From Syntrophomonas sp. (GTDB lineage: Bacteria; Bacillota; Syntrophomonadia; Syntrophomonadales; Syntrophomonadaceae), in assembly GCF_028707975.1 (NCBI RefSeq), contig NZ_JAQVZX010000019.1:1-33713 (forward strand): DNA of 33,713 nt. Direction: 5' to 3'. This document shows positions 15,334 to 23,475 of the stretch, piece by piece; position 1 is the stretch's first letter, and each line of letters starts with the position of its first letter. The notes beneath the pieces were generated by a model. That model was not told the DNA's origin. It saw only the letters and a list, made by a program, of their open reading frames with translations, and did no database searches. Position numbers and translations under genes: made by a program.

Positions 15334-16407
15334 TTGTCGAATAAAGACGAATTTATTGAAAACCTTTCTTCCGAAGATGAAAGGGAAAGAGCCTTCGCTG
15401 TAGAAGACATTGTTTACGAGGAAATACCGGAAGCCATTGACTTGCTGGTAGCGCAGTTAAAAATTGAATCTTCACAATTTGTCCGCGAGGTAATTCTCAG
15501 GAACCTTAAAACCCTGTCTGGTTCAGAACTGGTGGAAAAGACCATCCCTCTTTTGCATAGTGATGATGCCTTTGTTCGTAATGCAGTTATTGAGATACTG
15601 GCGGAGCAGGACGAATTAGCAATCTCGTTAATATCACTTTTGCTGGATAATCCAGATAAAGATATTAGGAAATTTGCTGTTGACATACTTTTCCAGATTC
15701 ATAGTCCTCACTCGGCTGCAGTTATTGTCCGGGGCCTGGATGATCCGGATATTAATATTCGAATAACGGCGGCAGAATATTTGGGAAGATTGGAGGCCAG
15801 GGCTCATATTGGCGGCATTAACCGGCTTTTTGTTTCCAGCAGTAACCTGCTTTTACGCTGCACCTGTCTGGAGACCATGGCTATACTGGGTGATGAGGAA
15901 TCCGCCCGCCTGGTTGCTGAATTTTATCCCCAGCCTGAGCAAATAAATGAACTGGAGTTGTATTCATATTTAAAATATTTGGCCCGGCAGGGAAAAGAAA
16001 AGTACCTGCCTTTTGTATTTTCATTAATGAAAAGTAAAGGGAAATTAATGGCCAAAGAGATAATCAATACTATTGAGGGCATACTGCGGCGTAGCGGCGC
16101 TGTTTATTTGCCGGCGGGGATGCTGGAGGATTTAGCTCTTTATATCGCCAGTGATATCAATGTAATCAACAAATATGAATTGCTGGTATTTCTGGGGCAT
16201 TTTAAAAACTCTGAAATCGGGCCTTTGCTGGCAAGCTATGCTTGTTCCGCAGAAAAATTCTTGTGTTTGGGAGCGGTTGAAGGCTTGGGATTTCTCGGTG
16301 ATCCGGATCAACTCCCGTTATTGTTAGAACTAAAGAAGCAGATGGAAGATGAAGAATTATTGGAGGCCGTTGAAAAAGCGATTATACAACTGGCCCCGGT
16401 GAGGTGA
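15334..16407 (+). CDS. HEAT-repeat protein
   Basis: A 357-residue all-helical protein made of HEAT/PBS-lyase-type repeats. Successive helix pairs contain motifs such as DAFVRNAVIEIL, DKDIRKFAVDIL and DPDINIRITAAEYLGRL at about 31-residue spacing, with a less regular second half. Such proteins act as protein-binding scaffolds. It is the first gene of the chemosensory cluster and its stop codon lies only five bases before the cheR start, so it is probably a dedicated partner. I prefer TTG 15334 because AGGTGG at 15320-15325 is eight bases upstream; GTG 15322 is embedded in that site. The binding partner cannot be read from sequence. Confidence 0.85.
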   Translation: MSNKDEFIENLSSEDERERAFAVEDIVYEEIPEAIDLLVAQLKIESSQFVREVILRNLKTLSGSELVEKTIPLLHSDDAFVRNAVIEILAEQDELAISLISLLLDNPDKDIRKFAVDILFQIHSPHSAAVIVRGLDDPDINIRITAAEYLGRLEARAHIGGINRLFVSSSNLLLRCTCLETMAILGDEESARLVAEFYPQPEQINELELYSYLKYLARQGKEKYLPFVFSLMKSKGKLMAKEIINTIEGILRRSGAVYLPAGMLEDLALYIASDINVINKYELLVFLGHFKNSEIGPLLASYACSAEKFLCLGAVEGLGFLGDPDQLPLLLELKKQMEDEELLEAVEKAIIQLAPVR

Positions 16408-16412
16408 TTTAT

Positions 16413-17243
16413 ATGGATTTATCTACGGAAGATTTTATTGCCATAAGAAATATGATTCATGAGCGCACTGGAATGCATTTCGGGGAAAACAAGATTTACT
16501 ATTTCAAAAAACGGCTGCAGAAAAGAATGGAAGAGAACCATTTGCAGAAAGTGAGCGAATACATAAAACATTTGAAGTTTTTTGATAGGGATAATCGTGA
16601 ATTTCAGGAACTGATTAACCTGATAACCATAAATGAAACCTATTTTTTCCGGGAATTCAGCCAGTTGGAAATATTCGCCGAAGTCTGTTTGCCCGAAGTA
16701 CTGGAGAAAAAACGGGCGAAAGGGGACCGCAACCTGCGGATATTTTCCGCTGCCTGTTCTTCCGGTGAGGAGCCTTACACCCTGGCCATTATCGTTAGAG
16801 AAATGCTGGAAGACTTCCATAACTGGAATGTAATCGTAAAAGGAGTAGACATTGATGAGAATGTATTAATACAAGCGCAGCGTGGAATATATGACAGCCG
16901 TTCGGTAAAAGATGTTCCTCCTCCTTACCTGCAAAAGTACTTTTCGAACCCATCCGCTGGTAGATTTATGGTAAATTCGGAAATTAAGAATATGGTGGTT
17001 CTGGAACACTTAAACCTCATGGAACGCCGGGCTTTGCGTAATGAGAGACATTATGATTTTATATTCTGCCGCAATATGTTGATATATTTTGATGAATTCT
17101 CCCGTAAACAATTGGTGGAGAAGTTCTATGCCATGCTCAACAAGGGCAGCTATATTTTTTTGGGACATGCCGAATCTTTGAGTCGTATCTCAACGGCATT
17201 TAAAATTAAACGAATGAATGGTCATCTTATGTACCAGGCTTGA
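16413..17243 (+). CDS. cheR: CheR, chemoreceptor methyltransferase
   Basis: Transfers methyl groups from S-adenosylmethionine to receptor glutamates, setting adaptation together with CheB. The 276-residue protein has the helical N-terminal domain, then the SAM-binding segment IFSAACSSGEEPYTLAI near 110-126, VKGVDIDENVL, and the conserved HYDFIFCRNMLIYF near 213-226. There is no C-terminal TPR. ATG 16413 has GAGGTGA at 16401-16407; the upstream GTG 16404 overlaps that site. It is coupled to the HEAT-repeat gene before it and cheY after it. Confidence 0.95.
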   Translation: MDLSTEDFIAIRNMIHERTGMHFGENKIYYFKKRLQKRMEENHLQKVSEYIKHLKFFDRDNREFQELINLITINETYFFREFSQLEIFAEVCLPEVLEKKRAKGDRNLRIFSAACSSGEEPYTLAIIVREMLEDFHNWNVIVKGVDIDENVLIQAQRGIYDSRSVKDVPPPYLQKYFSNPSAGRFMVNSEIKNMVVLEHLNLMERRALRNERHYDFIFCRNMLIYFDEFSRKQLVEKFYAMLNKGSYIFLGHAESLSRISTAFKIKRMNGHLMYQA

Positions 17244-17254
17244 GGAGGGATATT

Positions 17255-17629
17255 GTGGCAAAGAAGAGAATAATAGTAGTAGATGATTCCGAGATGATTC
17301 GCAATTTCCACTGTTATATCTTAAAAACAGCGGGGTTTCAAGTACTGAGTGCAGTGGATGGGGCTGACGCCTTGGAGAAGATTTATGGCAGTGAAGAACC
17401 GATTGATATGGTGGTAACAGATATTAATATGCCCAATATGGATGGTTACACCTTCATTGAGCGTTTGCGTGAAGACGAGCAGTATGAAGAGATTCCCATC
17501 ATTATTATTTCAACGGAAGATGAACTAAAGGACATGGAAAGAGGTTATGAGGCCGGGGCCAATATTTATATTGTCAAGCCAACTGAGCCTGAAGTGATGG
17601 TGGAGAATGTACGCATGTTAATGGAGTAA
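17255..17629 (+). CDS. cheY: CheY-like response regulator (first of two)
   Basis: A 124-residue stand-alone receiver domain, likely phosphorylated by the downstream CheA. It has the acidic pair D10-D11, phospho-acceptor D56 in VVTDINMP, the S86/T87 switch position in IIISTE, and K108 in VKPT. There is no output domain. GTG 17255 has an excellent site GAGGAGGG at 17242-17249. The 96 bases that follow up to cheA contain no gene. Confidence 0.93.
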   Translation: MAKKRIIVVDDSEMIRNFHCYILKTAGFQVLSAVDGADALEKIYGSEEPIDMVVTDINMPNMDGYTFIERLREDEQYEEIPIIIISTEDELKDMERGYEAGANIYIVKPTEPEVMVENVRMLME

Positions 17630-17725
17630 GCCAGGACTTGGCCAGTGCTTCGATTATGATGGTAAAACTGGTGATTTTTGATTTTGGCCCCGTGAGCGGT
17701 TCGTAGAAAGGTAGGCTGGAATCGG

Positions 17726-20509
17726 ATGAAATTCGTCTTTGAACCTGATGATTTGGAAATATTACAGGGGATTGTGGAGGAATCAAGTGAACACCTGAAC
17801 GGGATTGAAGAGGGAATACTGAAGTTGGAAGCTGAATTCGATTCCGAACAGCTGGATGCTGTATTTCGAGCCATGCACTCGGTTAAGGGGGTAGCTGCAT
17901 TTCTGGATTTAATCCCCATCAAAGACACCGCCCATTCCCTGGAGTCCTTTATGACTGATATGAAAAAAGGTTTATATCCAGTCACTTCGGAGATAACTGA
18001 CATTCTTCTCAAGGGAGTAGATATTCTCCAATTACAAATTCGGCAACTGGGGGAGCATGTTAAAAAACTGGAGGTCAATCCTCCCCGGGAAAAATTTGAA
18101 CTGCATATAAAAAAGCATGGCTTTCAAGAATTTGTTCAGGAAGCTGGAGTTATAAGAAATAATACTTTGGAGAGCAGGGAAAACGGTCGGGAGGAAAGCT
18201 GTGATTCTAAAATCCAGCTGGAATGTGAATGGCCGGAACCGGTCGCCAATGTTATGAAAATAGAGATTTCGTCTTTTCGCGAACAGCTCTTGCAGGATTT
18301 TTTTGAGGAAACCAGCGAACACCTGGATACTATTGAAAAGAATTGTGTGGAATTGGAAAGACAGCCCGAAGATTTGGAACGCTTGAATGCCATCCTGCGT
18401 GGTTTTCATAGCATAAAGGGTGCGGCGGGGGTAATAAACAGCATGCAGGAAGAAGAAACCCCCGATGACCCTTTTCAAAAGATTAAAAACTTGAGCCATG
18501 TTGCCGAAAGCTTGTTGCAAACCTTTCGCAACCAGCAACTCCCCCTTTCTTCCCCGGTGATAGATATTATTCTGGAAGCAGTGGATAGGACGGCTGCGCT
18601 CAGCCAAATGGTTCAAGGTATGGAAAGTGAAGATTTGCCTATTGAGGACCTGCTTACCAGGATTAATGCCCTGAGCGATGTGGACAAGGAAGCGAATCAA
18701 TCCATTATTTCAAGTCCGGTAGAGAATATACCCCGGCAGTTCAAGGCCTTTGTCAATATAACGAATCAAGCTCTGGAGTCTATGGAGAACATAATTGCTT
18801 CGGCCCGGGAGGATGTTCCTATCAGCCGGAAGAGGGTTAAACAGTACCTGCGGGCACTTAATAGCATAGCTTCCTCCAGTCGATACCTGGAATATGAGGA
18901 TGTACAGGTGCTTATTGCCTCCCATACGCAGTTTTTTAACGACCTGGTCCCTGGGGAAGACCTGGTAAATCCGGAACTTATTGAAGAAATGAAAAGCCAC
19001 CATGGGCAGATAAAAAAGCTGTTGGGAGATAAGGTAGCCGATATTAAGGATTTGCTAAGCAATGTACCCATAGAGTATGGAGAAAAAAGGATCGGTGAAA
19101 TCCTGGTGGCCCAGCAAAAACTCAGCCAGGAGGAACTGAACGAGGCCTTGGCCCAGCAGAAAAAAATCGGGGAGATCCTGATCGATAGGGGTAAAGTAAC
19201 AACCAAGGATGTGGAACGGGCTTTGCTGGAACAGCAGCTGGCCCAGGAAAAAAGGAAGGAAGCTCCTGAACCAGCCCGAGTTTCAAGTGATATAGGGGGT
19301 CAATCCATTCGGGTCAGTCAGGATAAAATGAATCGCCTGATGAATATGATTGGCGAGCTTTTAATTTCCAAAAACCGAGTTTTCCACCTGGCCAGCACAA
19401 TTAACCTGGATTACGAATTACCCGGATTGGCGCGGGAAGTAAAAGATATTGCTTCCGAAGTAGCCAGGATATCCGATGAGCTGCAGGATGCAATAATGTC
19501 AGCCCGCATGGTTCCGCTTAGAATCTTGTTTCAGCGCTATCCTCGCACTATTAGAGATATCTCCCGCAAAGCCGGGAAAAACGTGGATCTGGTGGTGGAA
19601 GGAGAAGAAACGGAACTGGATAAGACGGTAATCGAAGCCATCAATGATCCTCTGGTACATATGCTGCGCAATGCCGTTGACCATGGCATTGAAACGCCGG
19701 ATAGGCGGGAAGCCCAGGGCAAGCCCCGCCAGGGCAAGATATATTTGAAAGCTCGTTACCAGGGAAACAATGTAATAATAGAGATATCCGATGACGGTAA
19801 AGGCATGAATCCGGAGGAGCTCAAGCTCAAGGCTCTGGGCAAGGGCTTGATAAGGCCGGAACAGATTGAAAGTATGAGTAATGAAGAGGTCTATCAGCTT
19901 ATTTTTCTACCTGGTTTCAGTACCCGTGAGGAAGTTAGTGAGCTTTCCGGCCGGGGGGTAGGAATGGATGTGGTTAAAAACAATATTGAGCAGGTCGGGG
20001 GAACGGTAACCATGTCCAGCCAGTTAAACCAGGGTACTAACTTCCTGCTTAGAATTCCTCTCTCCATGTCTATTATCCGGGGACTAATGGTAAAAATGGG
20101 TTCGCAAAGCTTTATTCTCCCGCTCGATAGCATTGAAGAGACGGTGAAACTACCCGCCCATAAAATTAGAAGCTACAAAAAAGTTAGAATAGCTGATATA
20201 CGGGACGAGATCGTTCATCTCATCTACCTTAAAGACCTTCTGAATTTAAAAGAGGACTTGGATGAGCCGAAAATTACTTCCGATATGCGGATTCCCATAG
20301 TAATTATTAATTATGATGGAAACAGGTTCGGACTGGTTGTAGATTCCTTTCAGCACGAACAGGAATTTGTAGTAAAAACGCTGGCAGAGGAGTTAGCGGC
20401 TTTAAAGATCTATACTGGTGCTACTATAATGGGTGATGGCAGTGTAGTCTTGATTCTAAACCCCGGCCAGCTTTACCAGCTGTTCCTGTTGCTTGACCAT
20501 GGAGGATAG
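17726..20509 (+). CDS. cheA: CheA histidine kinase with two Hpt domains and an MshEN-like linker motif
   Basis: The 927-residue kinase of the chemosensory array. Hpt1 carries H51 (HSVKG) and Hpt2 carries H228 (HSIKG). The dimerisation region starts near 526, the ATPase has an N-box around D641 (LRNAVDHG), then DDGKGMN and GRGVGMDVV, and a CheW-like domain ends the protein. No typical P2 domain is seen. In the linker, residues 455-478 fit RLGxxL-x10-LxxxLxxQ (RIGEIL...L...L..Q), and residues 480-503 repeat it (KIGEIL...V...L..Q). That is the pattern of the c-di-GMP-binding MshEN/GspE-N domain, although the spacer is one residue instead of the five in MshE and the first copy has Gln where Gly is usual. 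c-di-GMP binding is therefore only a hypothesis. It is followed by the parA-like gene after three bases. Confidence 0.95.
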   Translation: MKFVFEPDDLEILQGIVEESSEHLNGIEEGILKLEAEFDSEQLDAVFRAMHSVKGVAAFLDLIPIKDTAHSLESFMTDMKKGLYPVTSEITDILLKGVDILQLQIRQLGEHVKKLEVNPPREKFELHIKKHGFQEFVQEAGVIRNNTLESRENGREESCDSKIQLECEWPEPVANVMKIEISSFREQLLQDFFEETSEHLDTIEKNCVELERQPEDLERLNAILRGFHSIKGAAGVINSMQEEETPDDPFQKIKNLSHVAESLLQTFRNQQLPLSSPVIDIILEAVDRTAALSQMVQGMESEDLPIEDLLTRINALSDVDKEANQSIISSPVENIPRQFKAFVNITNQALESMENIIASAREDVPISRKRVKQYLRALNSIASSSRYLEYEDVQVLIASHTQFFNDLVPGEDLVNPELIEEMKSHHGQIKKLLGDKVADIKDLLSNVPIEYGEKRIGEILVAQQKLSQEELNEALAQQKKIGEILIDRGKVTTKDVERALLEQQLAQEKRKEAPEPARVSSDIGGQSIRVSQDKMNRLMNMIGELLISKNRVFHLASTINLDYELPGLAREVKDIASEVARISDELQDAIMSARMVPLRILFQRYPRTIRDISRKAGKNVDLVVEGEETELDKTVIEAINDPLVHMLRNAVDHGIETPDRREAQGKPRQGKIYLKARYQGNNVIIEISDDGKGMNPEELKLKALGKGLIRPEQIESMSNEEVYQLIFLPGFSTREEVSELSGRGVGMDVVKNNIEQVGGTVTMSSQLNQGTNFLLRIPLSMSIIRGLMVKMGSQSFILPLDSIEETVKLPAHKIRSYKKVRIADIRDEIVHLIYLKDLLNLKEDLDEPKITSDMRIPIVIINYDGNRFGLVVDSFQHEQEFVVKTLAEELAALKIYTGATIMGDGSVVLILNPGQLYQLFLLLDHGG

Positions 20510-20512
20510 ATA

Positions 20513-21301
20513 ATGGCGACAACTATTGCTCTGGCCAACCGTAAGGGTGGAAGCGGCAAAACTACCAGCACTTTAAACATAGCAGATGGATTGGGCCGAA
20601 AGGGTTACCGGGTTCTGGTAATAGATGCCGATTCACAGGCGCAGGCCACTACCGGCTCCGGGATTCTACCTCACCAACTGGATATGAGCATTTATCAACT
20701 TCTTCACCTGGCAGCCCAAAATGAACTCTCTCAGGAATCCATCCGTAATACTATCATACAAGAAGCCAAGAGTTATGACCTTATTCCTTCACAGGCTGAC
20801 TTATCAGCTCTGGAAATCGAATTGAGTTCAGTAGTAGGGCGAGAATCCCTGCTGCGCAACCTATTAATGGAAGTGGAAAAGGAATATGACTTTATCATAA
20901 TAGATCTACCCCCTTCGCTGGGCTTAATAACCGTAAATGGATTAACCGCAGCTGATTGGCTTTTGATACCAATAGAATTAAGCTTCTTGTCCATGGACGG
21001 CCTGGCGCAAATGATGGGGGTGCTCTATCGAGTCAATGCCCAGTTGAATCCGGCTTTGCGGCTTCTGGGTATTCTGCCGGTGAAGTGTGATTTGAGAACC
21101 AACCTGGCGCGTAGTGTTAAGGAAGAAGTGGAAAAGAACTTTGGCTTGGAACAGCTTCTTCCCCTGGTCAGGAACGATATTAAATTAGCTGAAGCCCCTA
21201 GCTTTGGCAAGAGTATCTTTGAATATGCCCCCGGCTGTCGTGGAGCTATGGATTACCTGCAAGTGGTGGAGACTATTCTTGCCAGGAGTGTTAGAACATG
21301 A
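20513..21301 (+). CDS. ParA/Soj-family ATPase in a chemosensory cluster
   Basis: A 262-residue deviant Walker ATPase. K11-G-G-S-G-K-T-T18 is the deviant P-loop with its signature lysine, VIDADSQAQATTG follows near 36, and IIIDLPPSLG near 125 is the switch/Walker B region. ParA proteins form ATP-dependent gradients on the nucleoid or pole and move cargo. Within chemosensory operons, ParC (Vibrio) and PpfA (Rhodobacter) place receptor arrays. The position between cheA and the receptor gene, and the four-base overlap with a protein having a ParB-like tip, argue for array positioning rather than chromosome segregation. GGAGG stands just before ATG 20513. Confidence 0.92.
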   Translation: MATTIALANRKGGSGKTTSTLNIADGLGRKGYRVLVIDADSQAQATTGSGILPHQLDMSIYQLLHLAAQNELSQESIRNTIIQEAKSYDLIPSQADLSALEIELSSVVGRESLLRNLLMEVEKEYDFIIIDLPPSLGLITVNGLTAADWLLIPIELSFLSMDGLAQMMGVLYRVNAQLNPALRLLGILPVKCDLRTNLARSVKEEVEKNFGLEQLLPLVRNDIKLAEAPSFGKSIFEYAPGCRGAMDYLQVVETILARSVRT

Positions 21302-21693
21302 ACAGAATGAAAAACTTAGGGATGGGCCTGGACCTGCTCCTGAGCTCAAGCGAGCTTTCCCCCAGGCAGGAGGGGGAAGAACAGGTCTTAAGGGATGCCG
21401 AATCAATATTTCAAAAAGCTCTTAATGAGGATGAAGATGGAAAGCTATTTGAAGCGTATTATTATTACCGGCAGGTGATGGACTGCCTGGAACCTTTCTT
21501 ATCCCTTAAACAGGAAGCTGCTAAAGATCTTTTATCTCAGGCCTGTAACAATGCCGCGGTAATTCTTTTTGCAAACGGGGCAATTAAGGAAGCTCAGGCC
21601 TTTTTGGAAAAAGCTTTGATGGCTAATCCCCGGAACCAGGTAGCCCGGGAGAATTTGCAGGTCATGGATAGCGATTTTAAAGATAATGGATAA
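21298..21693 (+). CDS. small TPR-like protein with a ParB-like N-terminal tip
   Basis: A 131-residue protein. The first residues include MKNLGMGLDLLLSS, close to the LGkGLdaLl tip by which ParB proteins stimulate ParA ATPases; the ParB DNA-binding domain is absent. The rest is helical and looks like two or three TPR units (LFEAYYYYRQVMD..., then NAAVILFANGAIKEAQAFLEKALMANP). It overlaps the parA-like gene by four bases (ATGA) with AGGAG at 21284-21288. I infer an adaptor that links the ParA protein to the chemosensory complex, like ParP in Vibrio in role but not in sequence. Confidence 0.8.
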   Translation: MNRMKNLGMGLDLLLSSSELSPRQEGEEQVLRDAESIFQKALNEDEDGKLFEAYYYYRQVMDCLEPFLSLKQEAAKDLLSQACNNAAVILFANGAIKEAQAFLEKALMANPRNQVARENLQVMDSDFKDNG

Positions 21694-21700
21694 TATAACT

Positions 21701-21885
21701 TTGATGTCACTGCAAAAAGTTATAAATATGCATTAGCGTGCATATTTATACCGCTCAGCTACATTAAAAGCGACCGAAGGGTGTGTAGGGAACGACCCCC
21801 GTGTCGTTCCGAATCAGGCTTCGCCAGCGCTTTGTATATTTATGCAACCCTTATGCAACAAAAAGGGTTTTTGCAGTAGGGTCAA
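21701..21885 (-). repeat. MITE-like repeat, copy 5 (most complete)
   Basis: A 185-base element in reverse orientation to the others. Its ends, TTGATGTCACTGCAAAAA (21701 on) and TTGACCCTACTGCAAAAA (reading back from 21885), match at 14 of 18 positions as inverted repeats. Inside are two hairpins: AAATATGCA-CGCTAA-TGCATATTT near the left end and GGAACGAC-CCCCGT-GTCGTTCC at about 21789-21810. It has no coding capacity and no clear target-site duplication. It separates the TPR-like gene from the Hsp70-like gene inside the cluster. Confidence 0.85.
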
Positions 21886-21954
21886 CTTTTAGTAACTAGC
21901 AAAATTAATTTACCAGGACTTTCTTAAGCTAATGGCATAAAGGGGGAGAAGTTT

Positions 21955-23451
21955 TTGATAGTGGGGATTGACCTGGGGACTACCAACTCGCTGGTAGCTT
22001 TTATAAACCGGGAGGGTAAAGCGGAGATCATTATCAATGAAAGAGGAGGCCGCCTAACCCCATCGGTAGTTTATTTTAAAAATGAGCAGGAAGTACTGGT
22101 GGGAGAAGTGGCCCGCAACCAGGCTTTGCTTAAAGCCGGACAAACGGTTAGCTCTATTAAAAGACATATGGGATCAGATTTTCAGGTGGAGATCTCGGGC
22201 CGGACTTATTCCGCCGTAGAGATTTCCGCCTTAATTTTGCGCAAATTAACTGATTATGCTAAAGAATATTTGGGTCAGGAAATAGAAGCCGCAGTAGTGA
22301 CTGTACCGGCGTATTTCAATGACAACCAGAGGCAAGCCACCTATATGGCCGGTGAGTTGGCCGGGCTTAAAATATTGCAACTGCTTAATGAACCTACTGC
22401 GGCGGCTCTGGCCTATGCTTCGGAACAAGCGGATAAGGAACATATTCTGGTTTTGGATATTGGTGGAGGAACATTTGATATAACCCTTATGGAATATGAG
22501 AAAGGGCTGTGCCGGGTAAAAGCTACCGGGGGCTCCAGCAGCCTGGGAGGCATGGATTTCGACCAGCGCCTGGCCGAATATATAGTTCAGAGTTTTCAGG
22601 AAGCAAACGCGATAGACCTGTGTGGTGATATGGTAGCTATGCAGCAAATCTATATCAATGTTGAAAAGGCCAAACTGGATCTTTCCACGGTAAAAGAATG
22701 CTCGGTTTTGATTCCTTACATAAGTATGGGTGCTACTGGCCCCTTGCATATTAACCAGCTCTTGCAACGGGAGCAATTCAATCACCTCTGCCGTGATTTG
22801 TACCAGGAGATCAAGGAACTGATTGGGCAGACCCTGGAGCGGGCCGAGGTAGCTGAAAAATGGGTAGATGTAGTGGTTTTCGCGGGTGGTTCCTCCCGGA
22901 TGCCGGGATTTAGGGAGTTAGTTGCGGAAATTTTCCCGACAGCAGCTATAAGAACAGAGATCAATCCGGATGAAGTGGTGGCACTGGGGGCGGCCTTGAG
23001 GGCCGGTATGCTTTCAGGGCAGGTCAATGATGTAAAGCTTTTCGATGTTACCAGTCACACCCTGGGCATAGAGGATCACGAGGGAAAATTTATCCCTCTC
23101 ATTGCCGCCAATACCCCTTATCCAACCGTAGAATCCAAATTATTTACCACGGTTGAGGACAAGCAAGAGGAGGTGATAATACATATTTTGCAACACGATG
23201 AAATGAGCGATCTCGATGATAATAAAGACTATATTTCTCTGGGCAAGTTTCATTTATCCGGTATCGGGAAAGCGGCAGTTGGCGAAGCCAATATCGATGT
23301 AACTTTTGCAATTGACCGTAATGGTATATTGCATGTGTCGGCTATGGATATCGATGCTGGTATACAAAATGAAATTGAGATAAATGAGGTAGGGTATTTT
23401 TCTAAGCAGCAGCAGCTTTTTCGCAGGGGTAAAAACCTGAAGGTTATATAA
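21955..23451 (+). CDS. Hsp70/DnaK-like protein lacking the C-terminal lid
   Basis: A 498-residue Hsp70. The nucleotide-binding domain is intact: DLGTTNS (6-12), VPAYFNDNQRQAT, NEPTAAALAYA, LDIGGGTFD and VVFAGGSSRMP. The interdomain linker is VKLFDV near residue 359, and a substrate-binding beta domain follows (TSHTLGIED..., NGILHVSAMD). The protein ends where the helical lid of DnaK (about 100 residues more) should begin, and the ATPase domain is about 25 residues shorter than in DnaK. There is no grpE or dnaJ beside it. TTG 21955 follows GGGGGAG at 21942-21948. Its place between parA and the receptor gene suggests service to the array, for example assembly of the long coiled-coil receptor; this is inference. 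Confidence 0.9.
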   Translation: MIVGIDLGTTNSLVAFINREGKAEIIINERGGRLTPSVVYFKNEQEVLVGEVARNQALLKAGQTVSSIKRHMGSDFQVEISGRTYSAVEISALILRKLTDYAKEYLGQEIEAAVVTVPAYFNDNQRQATYMAGELAGLKILQLLNEPTAAALAYASEQADKEHILVLDIGGGTFDITLMEYEKGLCRVKATGGSSSLGGMDFDQRLAEYIVQSFQEANAIDLCGDMVAMQQIYINVEKAKLDLSTVKECSVLIPYISMGATGPLHINQLLQREQFNHLCRDLYQEIKELIGQTLERAEVAEKWVDVVVFAGGSSRMPGFRELVAEIFPTAAIRTEINPDEVVALGAALRAGMLSGQVNDVKLFDVTSHTLGIEDHEGKFIPLIAANTPYPTVESKLFTTVEDKQEEVIIHILQHDEMSDLDDNKDYISLGKFHLSGIGKAAVGEANIDVTFAIDRNGILHVSAMDIDAGIQNEIEINEVGYFSKQQQLFRRGKNLKVI

Positions 23452-23475
23452 AATCTTTTAAGGAGGGTTAATTAA

